From contig CAWGET010000010.1 in assembly GCA_963821715.1 (NCBI GenBank), positions 124,001-188,000 on the forward strand: DNA of 64,000 nt. The letters are read 5' to 3'. The notes under the pieces are model-generated. The model was not told the DNA's origin. It searched no databases and saw only the letters and a list, made by a program, of their open reading frames with translations. Positions within the stretch are counted from its first letter, which is position 1; each line of letters begins with the position of its first letter. Positions 1 to 8,688 of this stretch are shown here, one piece after another. A program made the position numbers and the translations under genes. The stretch comes from CAWGET01 sp963821715 (GTDB lineage Bacteria > Bacteroidota > Ignavibacteria > Ignavibacteriales > Melioribacteraceae).

Positions 1-103
1 CGTTTTCTGTTATCCCTGCAACTCCGTCCTCCCACAAAAAGCCCGATAGCTCTTCGCCGTTGAATGGAAATGCGGTAATTTCAAATTTTCTGAATTTTTT
101 CAT
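1..103 (-). CDS. prmA: Ribosomal protein L11 methyltransferase (PrmA), N-terminal fragment at window edge
   Basis: Only the first 34 codons are inside the window; the gene runs off the left edge. The visible protein starts MKKFRKFEITAFPFNGEELS and continues with FLWEDGVAGITE, which resembles the N-terminal substrate-binding region of PrmA, where a short helix ends in a 'LWExGxxGxxE' motif. PrmA methylates ribosomal protein L11 in the cytoplasm. Its ATG overlaps the tatD stop codon (ATGA), so the two are translationally coupled. The assignment rests on a short piece without the SAM-binding domain, so it is tentative. Confidence 0.55.
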   Translation of the reverse strand, partial: MKKFRKFEITAFPFNGEELSGFLWEDGVAGITEN

Positions 104-873
104 TTTATTTTCAATCCAAAAAAGTTAATTGCATTTTCCGAAGTTATTTTTGCCGTTTCTTCAAAAGAGAGCGAATAAATTTCCGTTAATTTTTCCGCTA
201 CGAGTTTAACATACATCGGCTCGTTTCTTTTACCTCGATGCGGAACCGGCGTCATAAAAGGCGAGTCCGTTTCAATCATCAATTTCTCTATCGGAATTGA
301 GGAAACAACTTCTCGCAGAGAATCTTGTTTTTTAAATGTGATGTTGCCGGGGAACGAAATTAAATGTCCGAGCGAGAGCAGCTCTTTCGCATCTTCGGCG
401 GTTCCCGCAAAACAATGGAACTGTGCATTCAAATTTTTGCCTCCGTAACTTCTTATTGTGTTCATCATATCTTCGTTCGATTCACGATTGTGAACAACTA
501 TCGGTAATTTTTTTTCGATTGCAAAATCTATTTGATTTTTAAATGCAATGTTCTGAATATCCTTCGGAGAAAAATCGTAATAATAATCGAGGCCGATCTC
601 GCCGACTCCGACAACTTTTTCCGATTGCGTTAATTCTTCCAAATCTTTCAACCACTCGTCTTTCCACTCCTTCGTATCGTGCGGATGAACTCCGACCGTT
701 GCGTAAACATTTTCGAACCGCCCGGCAAGTTCAACAGCTTCGCGCGAAGTTTTTAGATCGGTTCCGGGGACAATAATAAATTCAACTCCGGCTTCGGCTG
801 AACGCCTAATAACTTCCTGAAGATCATCGGCAAAGTTAGGATAAAACAAATGAGCATGTGTATCGATAAGCAT
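100..873 (-). CDS. tatD: TatD family metal-dependent hydrolase (DNase)
   Basis: This 257-residue protein is a full-length TatD family member, a cytoplasmic TIM-barrel metal-dependent hydrolase. Visible metal ligands are the N-terminal DTHAHL (HxH), the glutamate in VGEIGLDYYY, the histidines in VVHNRE and FHCFAG, and the aspartate in IETDSPF followed by PVPHRGKRNEP, which is a family signature. TatD proteins have 3'-5' exonuclease activity on DNA or RNA. The gene lies 11 bp after the TonB receptor and overlaps the prmA start by an ATGA. It may equally be the YcfH/YabD paralogue; the sequence does not separate them. Confidence 0.9.
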   Translation of the reverse strand: MLIDTHAHLFYPNFADDLQEVIRRSAEAGVEFIIVPGTDLKTSREAVELAGRFENVYATVGVHPHDTKEWKDEWLKDLEELTQSEKVVGVGEIGLDYYYDFSPKDIQNIAFKNQIDFAIEKKLPIVVHNRESNEDMMNTIRSYGGKNLNAQFHCFAGTAEDAKELLSLGHLISFPGNITFKKQDSLREVVSSIPIEKLMIETDSPFMTPVPHRGKRNEPMYVKLVAEKLTEIYSLSFEETAKITSENAINFFGLKIK

Positions 874-884
874 AAATCCCTCGT

Positions 885-3053
885 CTAAAACAACATTTCC
901 AAACTTAACGAAATATTTCTAATCGGCGAAAGATTACCGATCATTTCCACATAATTATAATTAAGCGCGTTGTTAAGATTACCGTAAATCTTTGCAGGAA
1001 GACCGAACTTAAAAAGATTTGTGCCCATTGTAAAGTCGAGCAAGAATACTTCAACGCGTTTATCACCGCCCGGCACAAAGCCAAGGCTTACTAACTCATC
1101 GTCAATCGCTTCAACCCTGCTCCAATAACGGAAGTTTACTCCGAACTCCATAAAATCATATTGTGTCTGGACGGAAGTATAAAGCAAATGCCGCGGTCTG
1201 TATTTCAGCGGCGTATTATTTTTAGTATCGCGCGCCCATAAATATGTATAGCCGAAGGAGAGTTCTGAATTCAGAAAATTAAGATTTAATTTATCGATTA
1301 TCTCAAATCCCTGTATTCTCGCGCGCGTTGTGTTGTCAAAAAATATTTGTCCGTCCGCCGGATCTATTCCCGGTTCGATGAAATCAAAATACTCGTTTTG
1401 AAATATGGCAAGATCGAGATTCATAAAATTTCCAAAGTTCTTATTCACTCCAAGTTCAAAGGAATAATTTTCTTCGGAAATTAATTCCGGATTCGGTTTC
1501 ACTCTTATTCCGCTTGTAACTGTTTCGGTAAAAGTTTCCGCGAGTGTAGGAGCGCGGAATCCCTTTGCAAATGAACTTCTCAAAATTGTGTTTTCCGTTA
1601 GTTTATAATTCAATCCTATCTTGGGAGAAAACGAGCCGAATGAATTGAGTGTATCGATCCGGCTGTAATCGTAGCGCGCGCCGACTGTGAGAAAAAGCGG
1701 AAAGTCAAAATGATAATCGAACTGCGAATAAACGCCAACAGTTGTTGATATGGGATTGCTGAAAATATTAGATTCAACCGTTCCGTAACTTAGCTCGATT
1801 CCGGAAATATTTTTTAATTTATCGGAATAATCGTATGAAGTTTGGATCTCATTTCTCGACAAATAAGTTGTAGATGTATTCGCACTTTCGGATCGGTCTT
1901 CCCAGTGAGTCCTGTATAAACTTGTGCGGAGTGAAACTGAAAATATTTTATTTAAACGATGATTGAGTTTTAGTCCCGAAACAAGACGGTTGGAAGGAAC
2001 CGTTTGCCCGATATCGTCGTCCGGCGGCAGCAAAGCGTTATTAGCGTCTTTCCAAAAATTAAAAGTTCCTCTGTTTTGAAAATATCCCGTCATCAAAAAA
2101 TCGAGCGAAGTATTTTCGGAAAAGAAATAATTAGATTTGATGAAACCGGCGTACCGCTTTCTCCAGTCGTTCGCGCGGTAACTTAAATCTTCGGTGCGCG
2201 AAAAAGAAATTGAATATCCGAATTTATTGATCCGGTTGGAATGCGAAACAGTTTGTCCGTTAAAAGTTCTTTTGGAGTCGGTCCATTTCCATTCGTCGTG
2301 CGAAGGATTTCCATAAATTCCGAAGTATGATTTTACAAAAGTAAGAGGCGAAGAAGGAATATTTTTTGTGATAACATTAATCACTCCTCCAATTGCGGTC
2401 GAACCGTAAAGCGAACTTGCGGCGCCTTTAATTATTTCAACTCTTTCAAGATCAGTAACCGGAACTATCTCCCAAATTATTTCACCTGTATCGCCGGTAT
2501 AAATCGGAAACCCATCAATCGCTACAAGAACTCTGGTTCCGGCGCCGCGGCTGTATCCACTCGAACCGCGGATGCTTACCTGATCCAAAGTTACATTTAC
2601 ACCCGGCGCATAGCGGAGAGCATCATCCAGCTTCAAATAATTTTTTGATGAAAACTCATCAGCCGTTATTATCTCAGCGCTCACAGGTAATTCCGAAATA
2701 TTCTGTTCATATTTTCCGGCGGTTACTATCACCTGATCAGATTGAAATGCTTTCTCTTTGAGTTCGACGTTAAAATTTTTTGTGTCGCCTGCTGCAAGAT
2801 CAAATTCTTCAGAAATAAATTTTGTATATCCCACCATCGATATTTCCAACCGGTAGGTTTTGGAAGAAAGATCTTTTAGTTCGAAAGTTCCTTCCTCATC
2901 AGCGGCAGTTCCTATTGTAGTTCCGCGCACTATTACATTAGCGCCAATGAGAGGTTTACCCGATTCATCTGTAACTTTTCCCGTTACTGTCTGCGCAATT
3001 TTAACTGATGATAATAATAAAAGCGTAAGCAACATGAAGGTCAGATTTTTCAT
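885..3053 (-). CDS. TonB-dependent outer-membrane receptor with carboxypeptidase regulatory-like domain
   Basis: The 722-residue protein starts with a signal peptide (about residues 1-20). A carboxypeptidase-regulatory-like beta-sandwich follows (about 22-100, VTGKVTDESGKPLIGANV), then a TonB plug domain (about 105-230, QVIVTAGKYEQNISELPV and SSLYGSTAIGGVINVI), then a 22-strand-type barrel ending in an aromatic residue (LEMLF). Such receptors import iron chelates, cobalamin or other ligands with TonB energy. Its ATG overlaps the stop of the small lipoprotein gene upstream, so the two probably form one system. The ligand cannot be read from sequence. The length and plug resemble siderophore or vitamin receptors rather than SusC, which is larger. 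Confidence 0.9.
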   Translation of the reverse strand: MKNLTFMLLTLLLLSSVKIAQTVTGKVTDESGKPLIGANVIVRGTTIGTAADEEGTFELKDLSSKTYRLEISMVGYTKFISEEFDLAAGDTKNFNVELKEKAFQSDQVIVTAGKYEQNISELPVSAEIITADEFSSKNYLKLDDALRYAPGVNVTLDQVSIRGSSGYSRGAGTRVLVAIDGFPIYTGDTGEIIWEIVPVTDLERVEIIKGAASSLYGSTAIGGVINVITKNIPSSPLTFVKSYFGIYGNPSHDEWKWTDSKRTFNGQTVSHSNRINKFGYSISFSRTEDLSYRANDWRKRYAGFIKSNYFFSENTSLDFLMTGYFQNRGTFNFWKDANNALLPPDDDIGQTVPSNRLVSGLKLNHRLNKIFSVSLRTSLYRTHWEDRSESANTSTTYLSRNEIQTSYDYSDKLKNISGIELSYGTVESNIFSNPISTTVGVYSQFDYHFDFPLFLTVGARYDYSRIDTLNSFGSFSPKIGLNYKLTENTILRSSFAKGFRAPTLAETFTETVTSGIRVKPNPELISEENYSFELGVNKNFGNFMNLDLAIFQNEYFDFIEPGIDPADGQIFFDNTTRARIQGFEIIDKLNLNFLNSELSFGYTYLWARDTKNNTPLKYRPRHLLYTSVQTQYDFMEFGVNFRYWSRVEAIDDELVSLGFVPGGDKRVEVFLLDFTMGTNLFKFGLPAKIYGNLNNALNYNYVEMIGNLSPIRNISLSLEMLF

Positions 3054-3550
3054 TCCTTGCCTCCGGGCGGCTGAGGAGGCGGATTGTCGAAATCCACAAG
3101 AATATTTATGTCTTCAAAAAAAATATTCTCGGGAATAAAAAGAATTTTGGGAATTTGATTGTTATCAGAATAAAGTCCGGCAACTTTCCAATCCGATCTT
3201 CGGAAGGAAATGGATTCTTCGGAGGATTGGATAACTGCGAGATACTCATATCCGCCCGGAATAATATTTTGAATTACCGAATTTTCCAAAGTTGAAAATT
3301 CGTATTCATCAACTCCAAAGGGGATTTCCTCGCTTATGTATGCGAGATTGCCAATGTTGAATTTTGTAGAATCTGTAAGATTTTCTTTAAATAAAATTAT
3401 GTGTGTCCGTTTTACGCTTTCATCCCACTCGCCGAGAAATATAACCTTCCCGCTGAATCCCGGCTGTATATTTTCCGGTTCGGGCGCAATTCCTTTGTCG
3501 CAGGAAATTATGAAGAAAATCCCCAATATGAGATATTTTGAGCATCTCAA
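3050..3550 (-). CDS. Putative lipoprotein paired with TonB receptor
   Basis: This 166-residue protein is not recognised as a named family. It begins with a lipoprotein signal peptide whose lipobox is FIIS-C at about residues 13-17 (C at 17), so the mature protein should be lipid-anchored in the envelope. The body has alternating hydrophobic stretches suggesting a beta-sandwich, and the C-terminus is proline-rich (NPPPQPPGG). The gene overlaps the downstream TonB receptor by four bases, which suggests a surface or periplasmic accessory to that receptor. The ligand and exact role are unknown. Confidence 0.7.
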   Translation of the reverse strand: MRCSKYLILGIFFIISCDKGIAPEPENIQPGFSGKVIFLGEWDESVKRTHIILFKENLTDSTKFNIGNLAYISEEIPFGVDEYEFSTLENSVIQNIIPGGYEYLAVIQSSEESISFRRSDWKVAGLYSDNNQIPKILFIPENIFFEDINILVDFDNPPPQPPGGKE

Positions 3551-3773
3551 TAAAGTCGAATTCCTGACCGAGTTCTTTGTACTATTTATGTTGGATAATG
3601 AAATTTATTCCATCCGAGTTACTTATGAAAAATTGGGACAAAAACAATGGAGAATATAATGAGACTTTACATGATAGATATAATACTAGTCAAACAAATC
3701 TGCAGCTAAAATTATTCCTTCAAGAGTTGAGCGAAAATAAAATAATTTATTGTGCTGTTTAATTCAATACCAT

Positions 3774-4772
3774 TCAGGAAACTTTACCAATCTTTATCGG
3801 TTCTTCGTCTATAGATTTTGAAATAGATATAATTTCATCAGCATTTTCTTTTGAAACAATCGCTATCATTCCGATTCCCAAATTAAAAACTTCACGCATT
3901 TCTTCGTCTTCAATTTCTCCTGTCGATTGAATCAAATTAAATATTGCCGGTATCTCCCAGGCGCTCCAATCAATACTTAATTTTCGATTTTCAGGAATAA
4001 CGCGATTTGTATTGCCGATAATTCCGCCGCCGGTGATGTGAGAAAATGCTTTAATAAATTTTGTTTTTTTCAATTCCTTAATTATCGGCAAATAAGATTT
4101 ATGCACTTTCAACAGTTCGTCGCCGATTGAATTTTTTAGTATGTCCGGTTTGTCATTTAAATCAAACTTTTGCAGAAGAACTTTTCGCGCGAGGGAATAT
4201 CCGTTTGTGTGCAGACCGTTTGATTTGAAGCCCAGCAGAATATCGCCCGCTTCTACCTTCGAACCGTCTATAATCTCATCTTTCTCAACAACACCTACAA
4301 TCGTTCCGGAAATATCATAATCATCATCCTGATAAAGTCCCGGCATTTCCGCTGTTTCACCGCCGATTAACGCGCATCCGTTTTCCCTACACGCTTTCGA
4401 AAATCCATTTATTATTTGTGAAGCTTTTTCGGGATCAAGTTTTCCGAAGGCGAGATAATCCATAAAATATAGTGGCTCTGCGCCGCACACGGCAATATCA
4501 TTAACGCAATGGTTTACTAAATCTTCGCCGATTGTGCTGTGTTTATTCATCGCAACGGCAACTTTTAGTTTTGTGCCGACACCGTCAACACTCGAAACCA
4601 AAACCGGATGATCGTAATTTTTCAAATCTTCCAAAGAATAAAACGCTCCGAAATGACCAATTCCCGTAAGAACGTTTTTGTTAAAAGTAGATTTTACAAC
4701 ATCTTTAATTTTATTTACTGTTGCTTCGCCGGCTTTTATATCAACGCCGGAGGATTTATAATCTGTTTTCAA
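3774..4772 (-). CDS. purM: Phosphoribosylformylglycinamidine cyclo-ligase (AIR synthetase)
   Basis: The enzyme closes the imidazole ring in purine synthesis: FGAM plus ATP gives AIR in the cytoplasm. The 332-residue length matches the family. Motifs visible in order are YKSSGVDIKAG at the N-terminus, SSVDGVGTKLKVA (nucleotide and metal binding), GEDLVNHCVNDI, GGETAEMPGLY and the C-terminal ITGGGIIGN. No other pur gene is adjacent, so it is transcribed alone or with sequences outside the visible minus-strand run. The start is the ATG in front of KTDYKSSG, as usual for PurM. Confidence 0.96.
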   Translation of the reverse strand: MKTDYKSSGVDIKAGEATVNKIKDVVKSTFNKNVLTGIGHFGAFYSLEDLKNYDHPVLVSSVDGVGTKLKVAVAMNKHSTIGEDLVNHCVNDIAVCGAEPLYFMDYLAFGKLDPEKASQIINGFSKACRENGCALIGGETAEMPGLYQDDDYDISGTIVGVVEKDEIIDGSKVEAGDILLGFKSNGLHTNGYSLARKVLLQKFDLNDKPDILKNSIGDELLKVHKSYLPIIKELKKTKFIKAFSHITGGGIIGNTNRVIPENRKLSIDWSAWEIPAIFNLIQSTGEIEDEEMREVFNLGIGMIAIVSKENADEIISISKSIDEEPIKIGKVS

Positions 4773-5032
4773 TTTCTTCCCTTAAATTTTTACTGCAAAA
4801 TATAACTAAATTGAATTCAGTCCAAAATAAATTACAATAGAATATACGAATTAGGTTAAATTTACTATCTGTTTTTGTGCCGATCCTTAAAATGAAACAA
4901 ACTAACTATAAACTTGTAAAATCTGTTCCTGTTACTTATTCTTAGTTACTGCATCTAATCCAAATGAAAAAAAGGTAAAAAAGTGTTAAATTTAAAGTTT
5001 GGAAAAATAAATTCCCAAATTAATTTATATAT

Positions 5033-6070
5033 ATGATGGAATCATTAAACGATAGAGAAAAATTTATTTTACAATACGTAATTCAGCAGTTTATAATTAC
5101 GGCGAACCCGGTCGGGTCCCGCAATATTGTAAAAAAATATAATCTGGGGCTTTCCCCGGCTACGGTGAGGAATATAATGTCCGACCTTGAAGAATCCGGA
5201 TATCTAAATCATCCCCATACTTCCGCCGGAAGAATTCCGACAGATAAAGGCTATCGTTTTTATGTAGACTCATTGATGCAGCCCTCGGAACTCGGGGCTG
5301 TTGAAAAAGATCTTATTGCAAAAGGTTTTGAGACAATTCCTACAGAAACTGACGAAATATTGAAAATTACTTCTGCGCTGCTTAGCCAGATAACTAATCA
5401 GCTCGCTTGTGTTACTTATCCGAAATTTGAGAACGCCTCGCTCGATAAAATTCAGATCGTGCGGCTCTCTTCAACCCGGATATTAGTTGTAGTTTCAATT
5501 AATCTTGGTTTTGTTAAAACAATAACTCTTGAAATCCACTCGGAAATTGATTCCAAACAGATAGACGCTTTGCAAAGAGTTTTGAACGAAAGGTTATCGG
5601 GATTAGCTTTAACCGAAATTCGAAAAACTTTTGGCGAAAGAATAAAAGATCATTACAATGAATACAAGCCGATAATAAGGGTATTTTTAGATTCCGTAGA
5701 TAAAATTTTCACCGACGTGAAGATCTCTGAAAAAGCGGTAATATCCGGCGCCAAAAATATTTTGCAATATCCGGAGTTTGAGGATCTCAATCACTTTCAA
5801 AGCATAATTGAGCTAGTTGAAGATAAAGATGTAATTATCCATTTGATGGACAGCTCGCTTCAGCCGAAGACCGGAGATTTCGCTATAAAAATCGGAAGCG
5901 AAAATGATGAAAAATATTCCGATTATAGCACGATTACAAAGGAATATAAATTCGGAGAGTTCGGCGGAACTCTTGGAATCGTCGGGCCAAAAAGAATGCA
6001 TTATTCTAAAGTCGTTTCGGCTATTGTTTATATTGCCGAAACATTATCAAAAGAATTTAAAAGAATTTAG
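5033..6070 (+). CDS. hrcA: Heat-inducible transcription repressor HrcA
   Basis: HrcA represses class I heat-shock genes by binding CIRCE operators. The 345-residue protein has the winged-helix N-terminus (LNDREKFILQYVIQQF, then PVGSRNIVKKYNLGLSPATVRN and GYLNHPHTSAGRIPTDKGYR, the HrcA signature). A GAF-like middle domain and a C-terminus ending FGGTLGIVGPKRM follow. It heads an operon with grpE and dnaJ. The start is one of two adjacent ATGs; no clear Shine-Dalgarno sequence precedes it. I saw no recognisable CIRCE inverted repeat in the 260 bp upstream, so autoregulation here may use a diverged operator. Confidence 0.95.
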   Translation: MMESLNDREKFILQYVIQQFIITANPVGSRNIVKKYNLGLSPATVRNIMSDLEESGYLNHPHTSAGRIPTDKGYRFYVDSLMQPSELGAVEKDLIAKGFETIPTETDEILKITSALLSQITNQLACVTYPKFENASLDKIQIVRLSSTRILVVVSINLGFVKTITLEIHSEIDSKQIDALQRVLNERLSGLALTEIRKTFGERIKDHYNEYKPIIRVFLDSVDKIFTDVKISEKAVISGAKNILQYPEFEDLNHFQSIIELVEDKDVIIHLMDSSLQPKTGDFAIKIGSENDEKYSDYSTITKEYKFGEFGGTLGIVGPKRMHYSKVVSAIVYIAETLSKEFKRI

Positions 6071-6091
6071 CAATAGAATTAAGAGGAAAAG

Positions 6092-6778
6092 ATGAAAAAG
6101 CATAAAGATAAAAAAGAAACCAAAGAAGACTTGAAGGAAAAAGAAGAAATAAAAGAAGATGAAGACTCGGGTAAAATCGAGATTGAAAGAACAGAAAGCA
6201 AAAAAGGTGAATTTGAAAATACGGACGATAGCGACAATAATGAAGAAGAGGATGAATTGGTTAATAAGTTAAATGATGCATTGGATAAAGTTACCGACTT
6301 AGAAAAACGAAATAAAGAAATTCAGGATCAGCTATTGAGAAAAATGGCCGAGTTTGAAAATTATAAAAGAAGAACCGAAAACGATCAGCTAAACTTGGTT
6401 AAATACGGAGCGGAATCTTTTGTTAAAAGCATTCTTCCGGTTTATGATGATCTTGAAAGAACGAAAGAACATTTGAGCGAAGGAAATAATTTCGAATCCT
6501 TGAAGGAAGGAACTCTTTTGGTTTTTAATAAACTGAGAAAAGTTTTGGAAGAGCAGGGTATTAAAAAAATGGAAGTGAAGGGGAAGGAATTCGATTTTAA
6601 TTATCACGACGCTTTGCTGCAGCAGCCTTCCAACGAAGTTCCGCCGCATACGATATTAGAGGAAGTTGAACCCGGCTACATGTATAAAGATAAAGTTATA
6701 AAGCATGCAAAAGTGATTGTAAGTGCCGAAATGCCAGAAGATGAAAATACAACCGGAAATGAAGAAGAATCGAAATAA
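6092..6778 (+). CDS. grpE: Nucleotide exchange factor GrpE
   Basis: GrpE exchanges ADP for ATP on DnaK. The 228-residue protein has a very charged Lys/Glu-rich N-terminal tail (about residues 1-65). A coiled coil follows (about 65-110, then RKMAEFENYKRRTE), and the beta-wing C-terminal domain carries the family motif YDDLERTKEHL and later HDALLQQPSNEVPPHTI with EPGYMYKDKVIKHAKVIVS. It lies 21 bp downstream of hrcA and 13 bp upstream of dnaJ, preceded by an AGAGGAAAAG ribosome-binding sequence. The acidic tail makes it longer than the typical 180-200 residues. Confidence 0.95.
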   Translation: MKKHKDKKETKEDLKEKEEIKEDEDSGKIEIERTESKKGEFENTDDSDNNEEEDELVNKLNDALDKVTDLEKRNKEIQDQLLRKMAEFENYKRRTENDQLNLVKYGAESFVKSILPVYDDLERTKEHLSEGNNFESLKEGTLLVFNKLRKVLEEQGIKKMEVKGKEFDFNYHDALLQQPSNEVPPHTILEEVEPGYMYKDKVIKHAKVIVSAEMPEDENTTGNEEESK

Positions 6779-6791
6779 AGGAAATTGAAAT

Positions 6792-7937
6792 ATGACAAAA
6801 AGAGATTATTACGAAGTCTTAGGAATAGATAAAAGCGCTTCGAAGGACGAGATAAAAAAAGCCTATAGAAAATTAGCGATGAAATATCACCCGGACAGAA
6901 ATCCGGACGACAAAGACGCCGAAGAAAAATTTAAAGAAGCTGCGGAAGCTTACGAGATTTTGAGCCACGATGACAAACGCGCAAAATATGACCGCTTCGG
7001 TCACAGCGGATTCCAGGGACAGTCTGACTTTCACGGGTTCAATGATGTGAATGATATTTTCTCTCATTTCTCTGATATTTTCGGTGGTTCGTTTGGAGGA
7101 AGCGCCGGTGGAGGCGGAGGTTCTATCTTTGATGAATTTTTCGGAGGCGGACAAGCCCGTTCTTCGCAGCGCGGGAGAGCAAGAGCAAGTGGAATTCCAG
7201 GAACAGATCTAAAAGTAACACTGAAACTTACCTTGGAAGAAATTGCCCACGGAGTTACAAAGAAAATTAAAATTAAAAAACACAAGACATGCTCAACCTG
7301 CAGCGGGTCAGGTGCAAAAAGTTCCAACGCATTCAATACATGTTCAGTCTGTAACGGAACCGGCGAAGTCCGTCAGGTTTCCAGATCGATTTTCGGCCAG
7401 TTTGTAAATATTTCCGCCTGCAATAACTGCGGAGGAACCGGAAGAGTGATTTCCGATCCGTGCCCTACATGTTCCGGTGAAGGAAGAACTTACGGAGATT
7501 CCACTATTAAAATAAACGTTCCTTCGGGCGTTACAGACAATAGTTACATGACAATTCGAGGCGAAGGAAATGCCGGAAAACAGGGCGGCCAAGCGGGCGA
7601 TATTATTGTGATATTTAAGGAATTACCTCACGAATATTTTTTGCGTGACGGCGACAATATTATTTATAATTTAAATTTAAGTTATCCTGAAGCGGCATTG
7701 GGAACTGAAGTGGAAATTCCGACACTGAATGGAAGGGCAAAATTAAAGATCGAATCGGGAATTCAGCCGGGCAAATATTTGAAGATGCGCGAAAAGGGAA
7801 TACAGCATCTTAACAGTCACGGCGCCGGAGATCAGTTGGTAAAAGTAAATGTTTACGTTCCTAAAAAATTGAACAGTAAAGAAAAAGAACTTTTAAAGGA
7901 ATTACAAAATTCACCTAACATAAAAGTTCAGGCTTAA
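6792..7937 (+). CDS. dnaJ: Chaperone DnaJ
   Basis: This is a complete type I Hsp40 co-chaperone of 381 residues. The J domain (about 1-70) carries the HPD motif in KYHPDRNP. A Gly/Phe-rich linker with long glycine runs follows (about 75-130). The zinc-binding domain has four CxxCxGxG motifs (CSTCSGSG, CSVCNGTG, CNNCGGTG and the slightly divergent CPTCSGEG), and the C-terminal substrate-binding domains follow. It stimulates DnaK ATPase and delivers unfolded clients. It is the last gene of hrcA-grpE-dnaJ; dnaK is not between grpE and dnaJ and is not in the window. Confidence 0.97.
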   Translation: MTKRDYYEVLGIDKSASKDEIKKAYRKLAMKYHPDRNPDDKDAEEKFKEAAEAYEILSHDDKRAKYDRFGHSGFQGQSDFHGFNDVNDIFSHFSDIFGGSFGGSAGGGGGSIFDEFFGGGQARSSQRGRARASGIPGTDLKVTLKLTLEEIAHGVTKKIKIKKHKTCSTCSGSGAKSSNAFNTCSVCNGTGEVRQVSRSIFGQFVNISACNNCGGTGRVISDPCPTCSGEGRTYGDSTIKINVPSGVTDNSYMTIRGEGNAGKQGGQAGDIIVIFKELPHEYFLRDGDNIIYNLNLSYPEAALGTEVEIPTLNGRAKLKIESGIQPGKYLKMREKGIQHLNSHGAGDQLVKVNVYVPKKLNSKEKELLKELQNSPNIKVQA

Positions 7938-7958
7938 TTTTTTAACTTTTTTTAACTT

Positions 7959-8093
7959 TGTCCGAAATTACTTCCTGGTCATCCGTTATAATTGAATTTT
8001 ACCTCTATAACGGTGAGAATGGAGCTAAGGAAAATTAGGAGTTCAAAAATTCCGATAATAAAATATTTCATAATTTTTGAAATATTTCGGACA
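7959..8093 (+). other. Possible structured RNA or multi-hairpin spacer after dnaJ
   Basis: A perfect 10-bp inverted repeat, TGTCCGAAAT at 7959-7968 and ATTTCGGACA at 8084-8093, closes a region holding a second perfect 8-bp helix, CCGTTATA (7983-7990) with TATAACGG (8006-8013). An alternative helix is AATATTTC (8062-8069) with GAAATATT (8079-8086), which is mutually exclusive with part of the outer stem. It could be a terminator region, a 3' UTR structure or a small RNA. It matches no family I know, and chance pairing in AT-rich DNA is possible. Confidence 0.25.
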
Positions 8094-8247
8094 GATGTGA
8101 CAATAATACTTTTTTTAATTATATTTTAGTCTGAATCGGAAAATAAACAGAACCGGTTAAGTCATCAAAAAAATAAAAAAAATATTAGAAAATCTTTCTT
8201 TCACAAATACTGAATTAAAAGTCGGTCTATTTCTTTCAGCCACTTTT

Positions 8248-8661
8248 ATGGTCGGAATCCTTTCGTATTATTTCAAATACAAAGATGAAAAATTTGAAGT
8301 GGAAGAGTACGATTACTCAGAGGAAGACAGCGCTTTTTTCGCAAGCGGTCCGGACTTTGAGGAAGAAAAAAATGTAGAAAAAAATATTGATTCTAAGCCA
8401 GAACTTTTGAATTTTAGTGGAGATAAATTAGAATCGAAAAGTAAAAACGCTTCCGTTCTATCCGAAGAAAAAATTAACATCAATAAAGCCGGAATAACTG
8501 AATTAACAGCTCTTCCCGGAATTGGAGTAAAAACAGCCGAAAAGATAATCAAACTGCGCAACGAACGCGGTGGATTTAAAAAAACTGCTGAACTAATTGA
8601 TGTTAATGGTATTGGGAATGTGAAGTTCAACAAAATAAAGAAATATATTTTCATTGAATAA
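8248..8661 (+). CDS. Membrane-anchored helix-hairpin-helix protein, ComEA-like
   Basis: The C-terminal half carries two tandem helix-hairpin-helix motifs of the ComEA type (ININKAGITELTALPGIGVKTAEKII, then FKKTAELIDVNGIGNVKFNKIKKYI), which bind DNA backbone non-specifically. The middle is acidic and probably disordered. ComEA proteins bind incoming DNA in the periplasm during transformation. The first ATG (8248) would cut the transmembrane helix in half. The reading frame is open back to 8161 and upstream codons would complete a helix (VGLFLSATFMVGILSYYF), but no ATG, GTG or TTG occurs there. The true start may therefore be a rare codon such as ATC at 8164. Neighbouring pilin-like and PilM-like genes fit a competence or pilus role. 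Confidence 0.7.
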   Translation: MVGILSYYFKYKDEKFEVEEYDYSEEDSAFFASGPDFEEEKNVEKNIDSKPELLNFSGDKLESKSKNASVLSEEKININKAGITELTALPGIGVKTAEKIIKLRNERGGFKKTAELIDVNGIGNVKFNKIKKYIFIE

Positions 8662-8688
8662 TTATGGTTCTAACTCCCTGGAGGAAAA

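Noticed and set aside
3577..3762. Short plus-strand reading frames between the lipoprotein gene and purM
   Set aside because: They overlap each other, have no ribosome-binding site and show no recognisable protein pattern; the spacer looks non-coding.
4773..5032. CIRCE operator expected in front of hrcA
   Set aside because: No TTAGCACTC-N9-GAGTGCTAA-like repeat was found by eye on either strand.
8018..8128. 36-codon frame starting at ATG 8018, hydrophobic C-terminal half
   Set aside because: It overlaps the predicted RNA helices after dnaJ, has no good ribosome-binding site and no resemblance to a known small protein. AT-rich DNA readily gives hydrophobic short frames.
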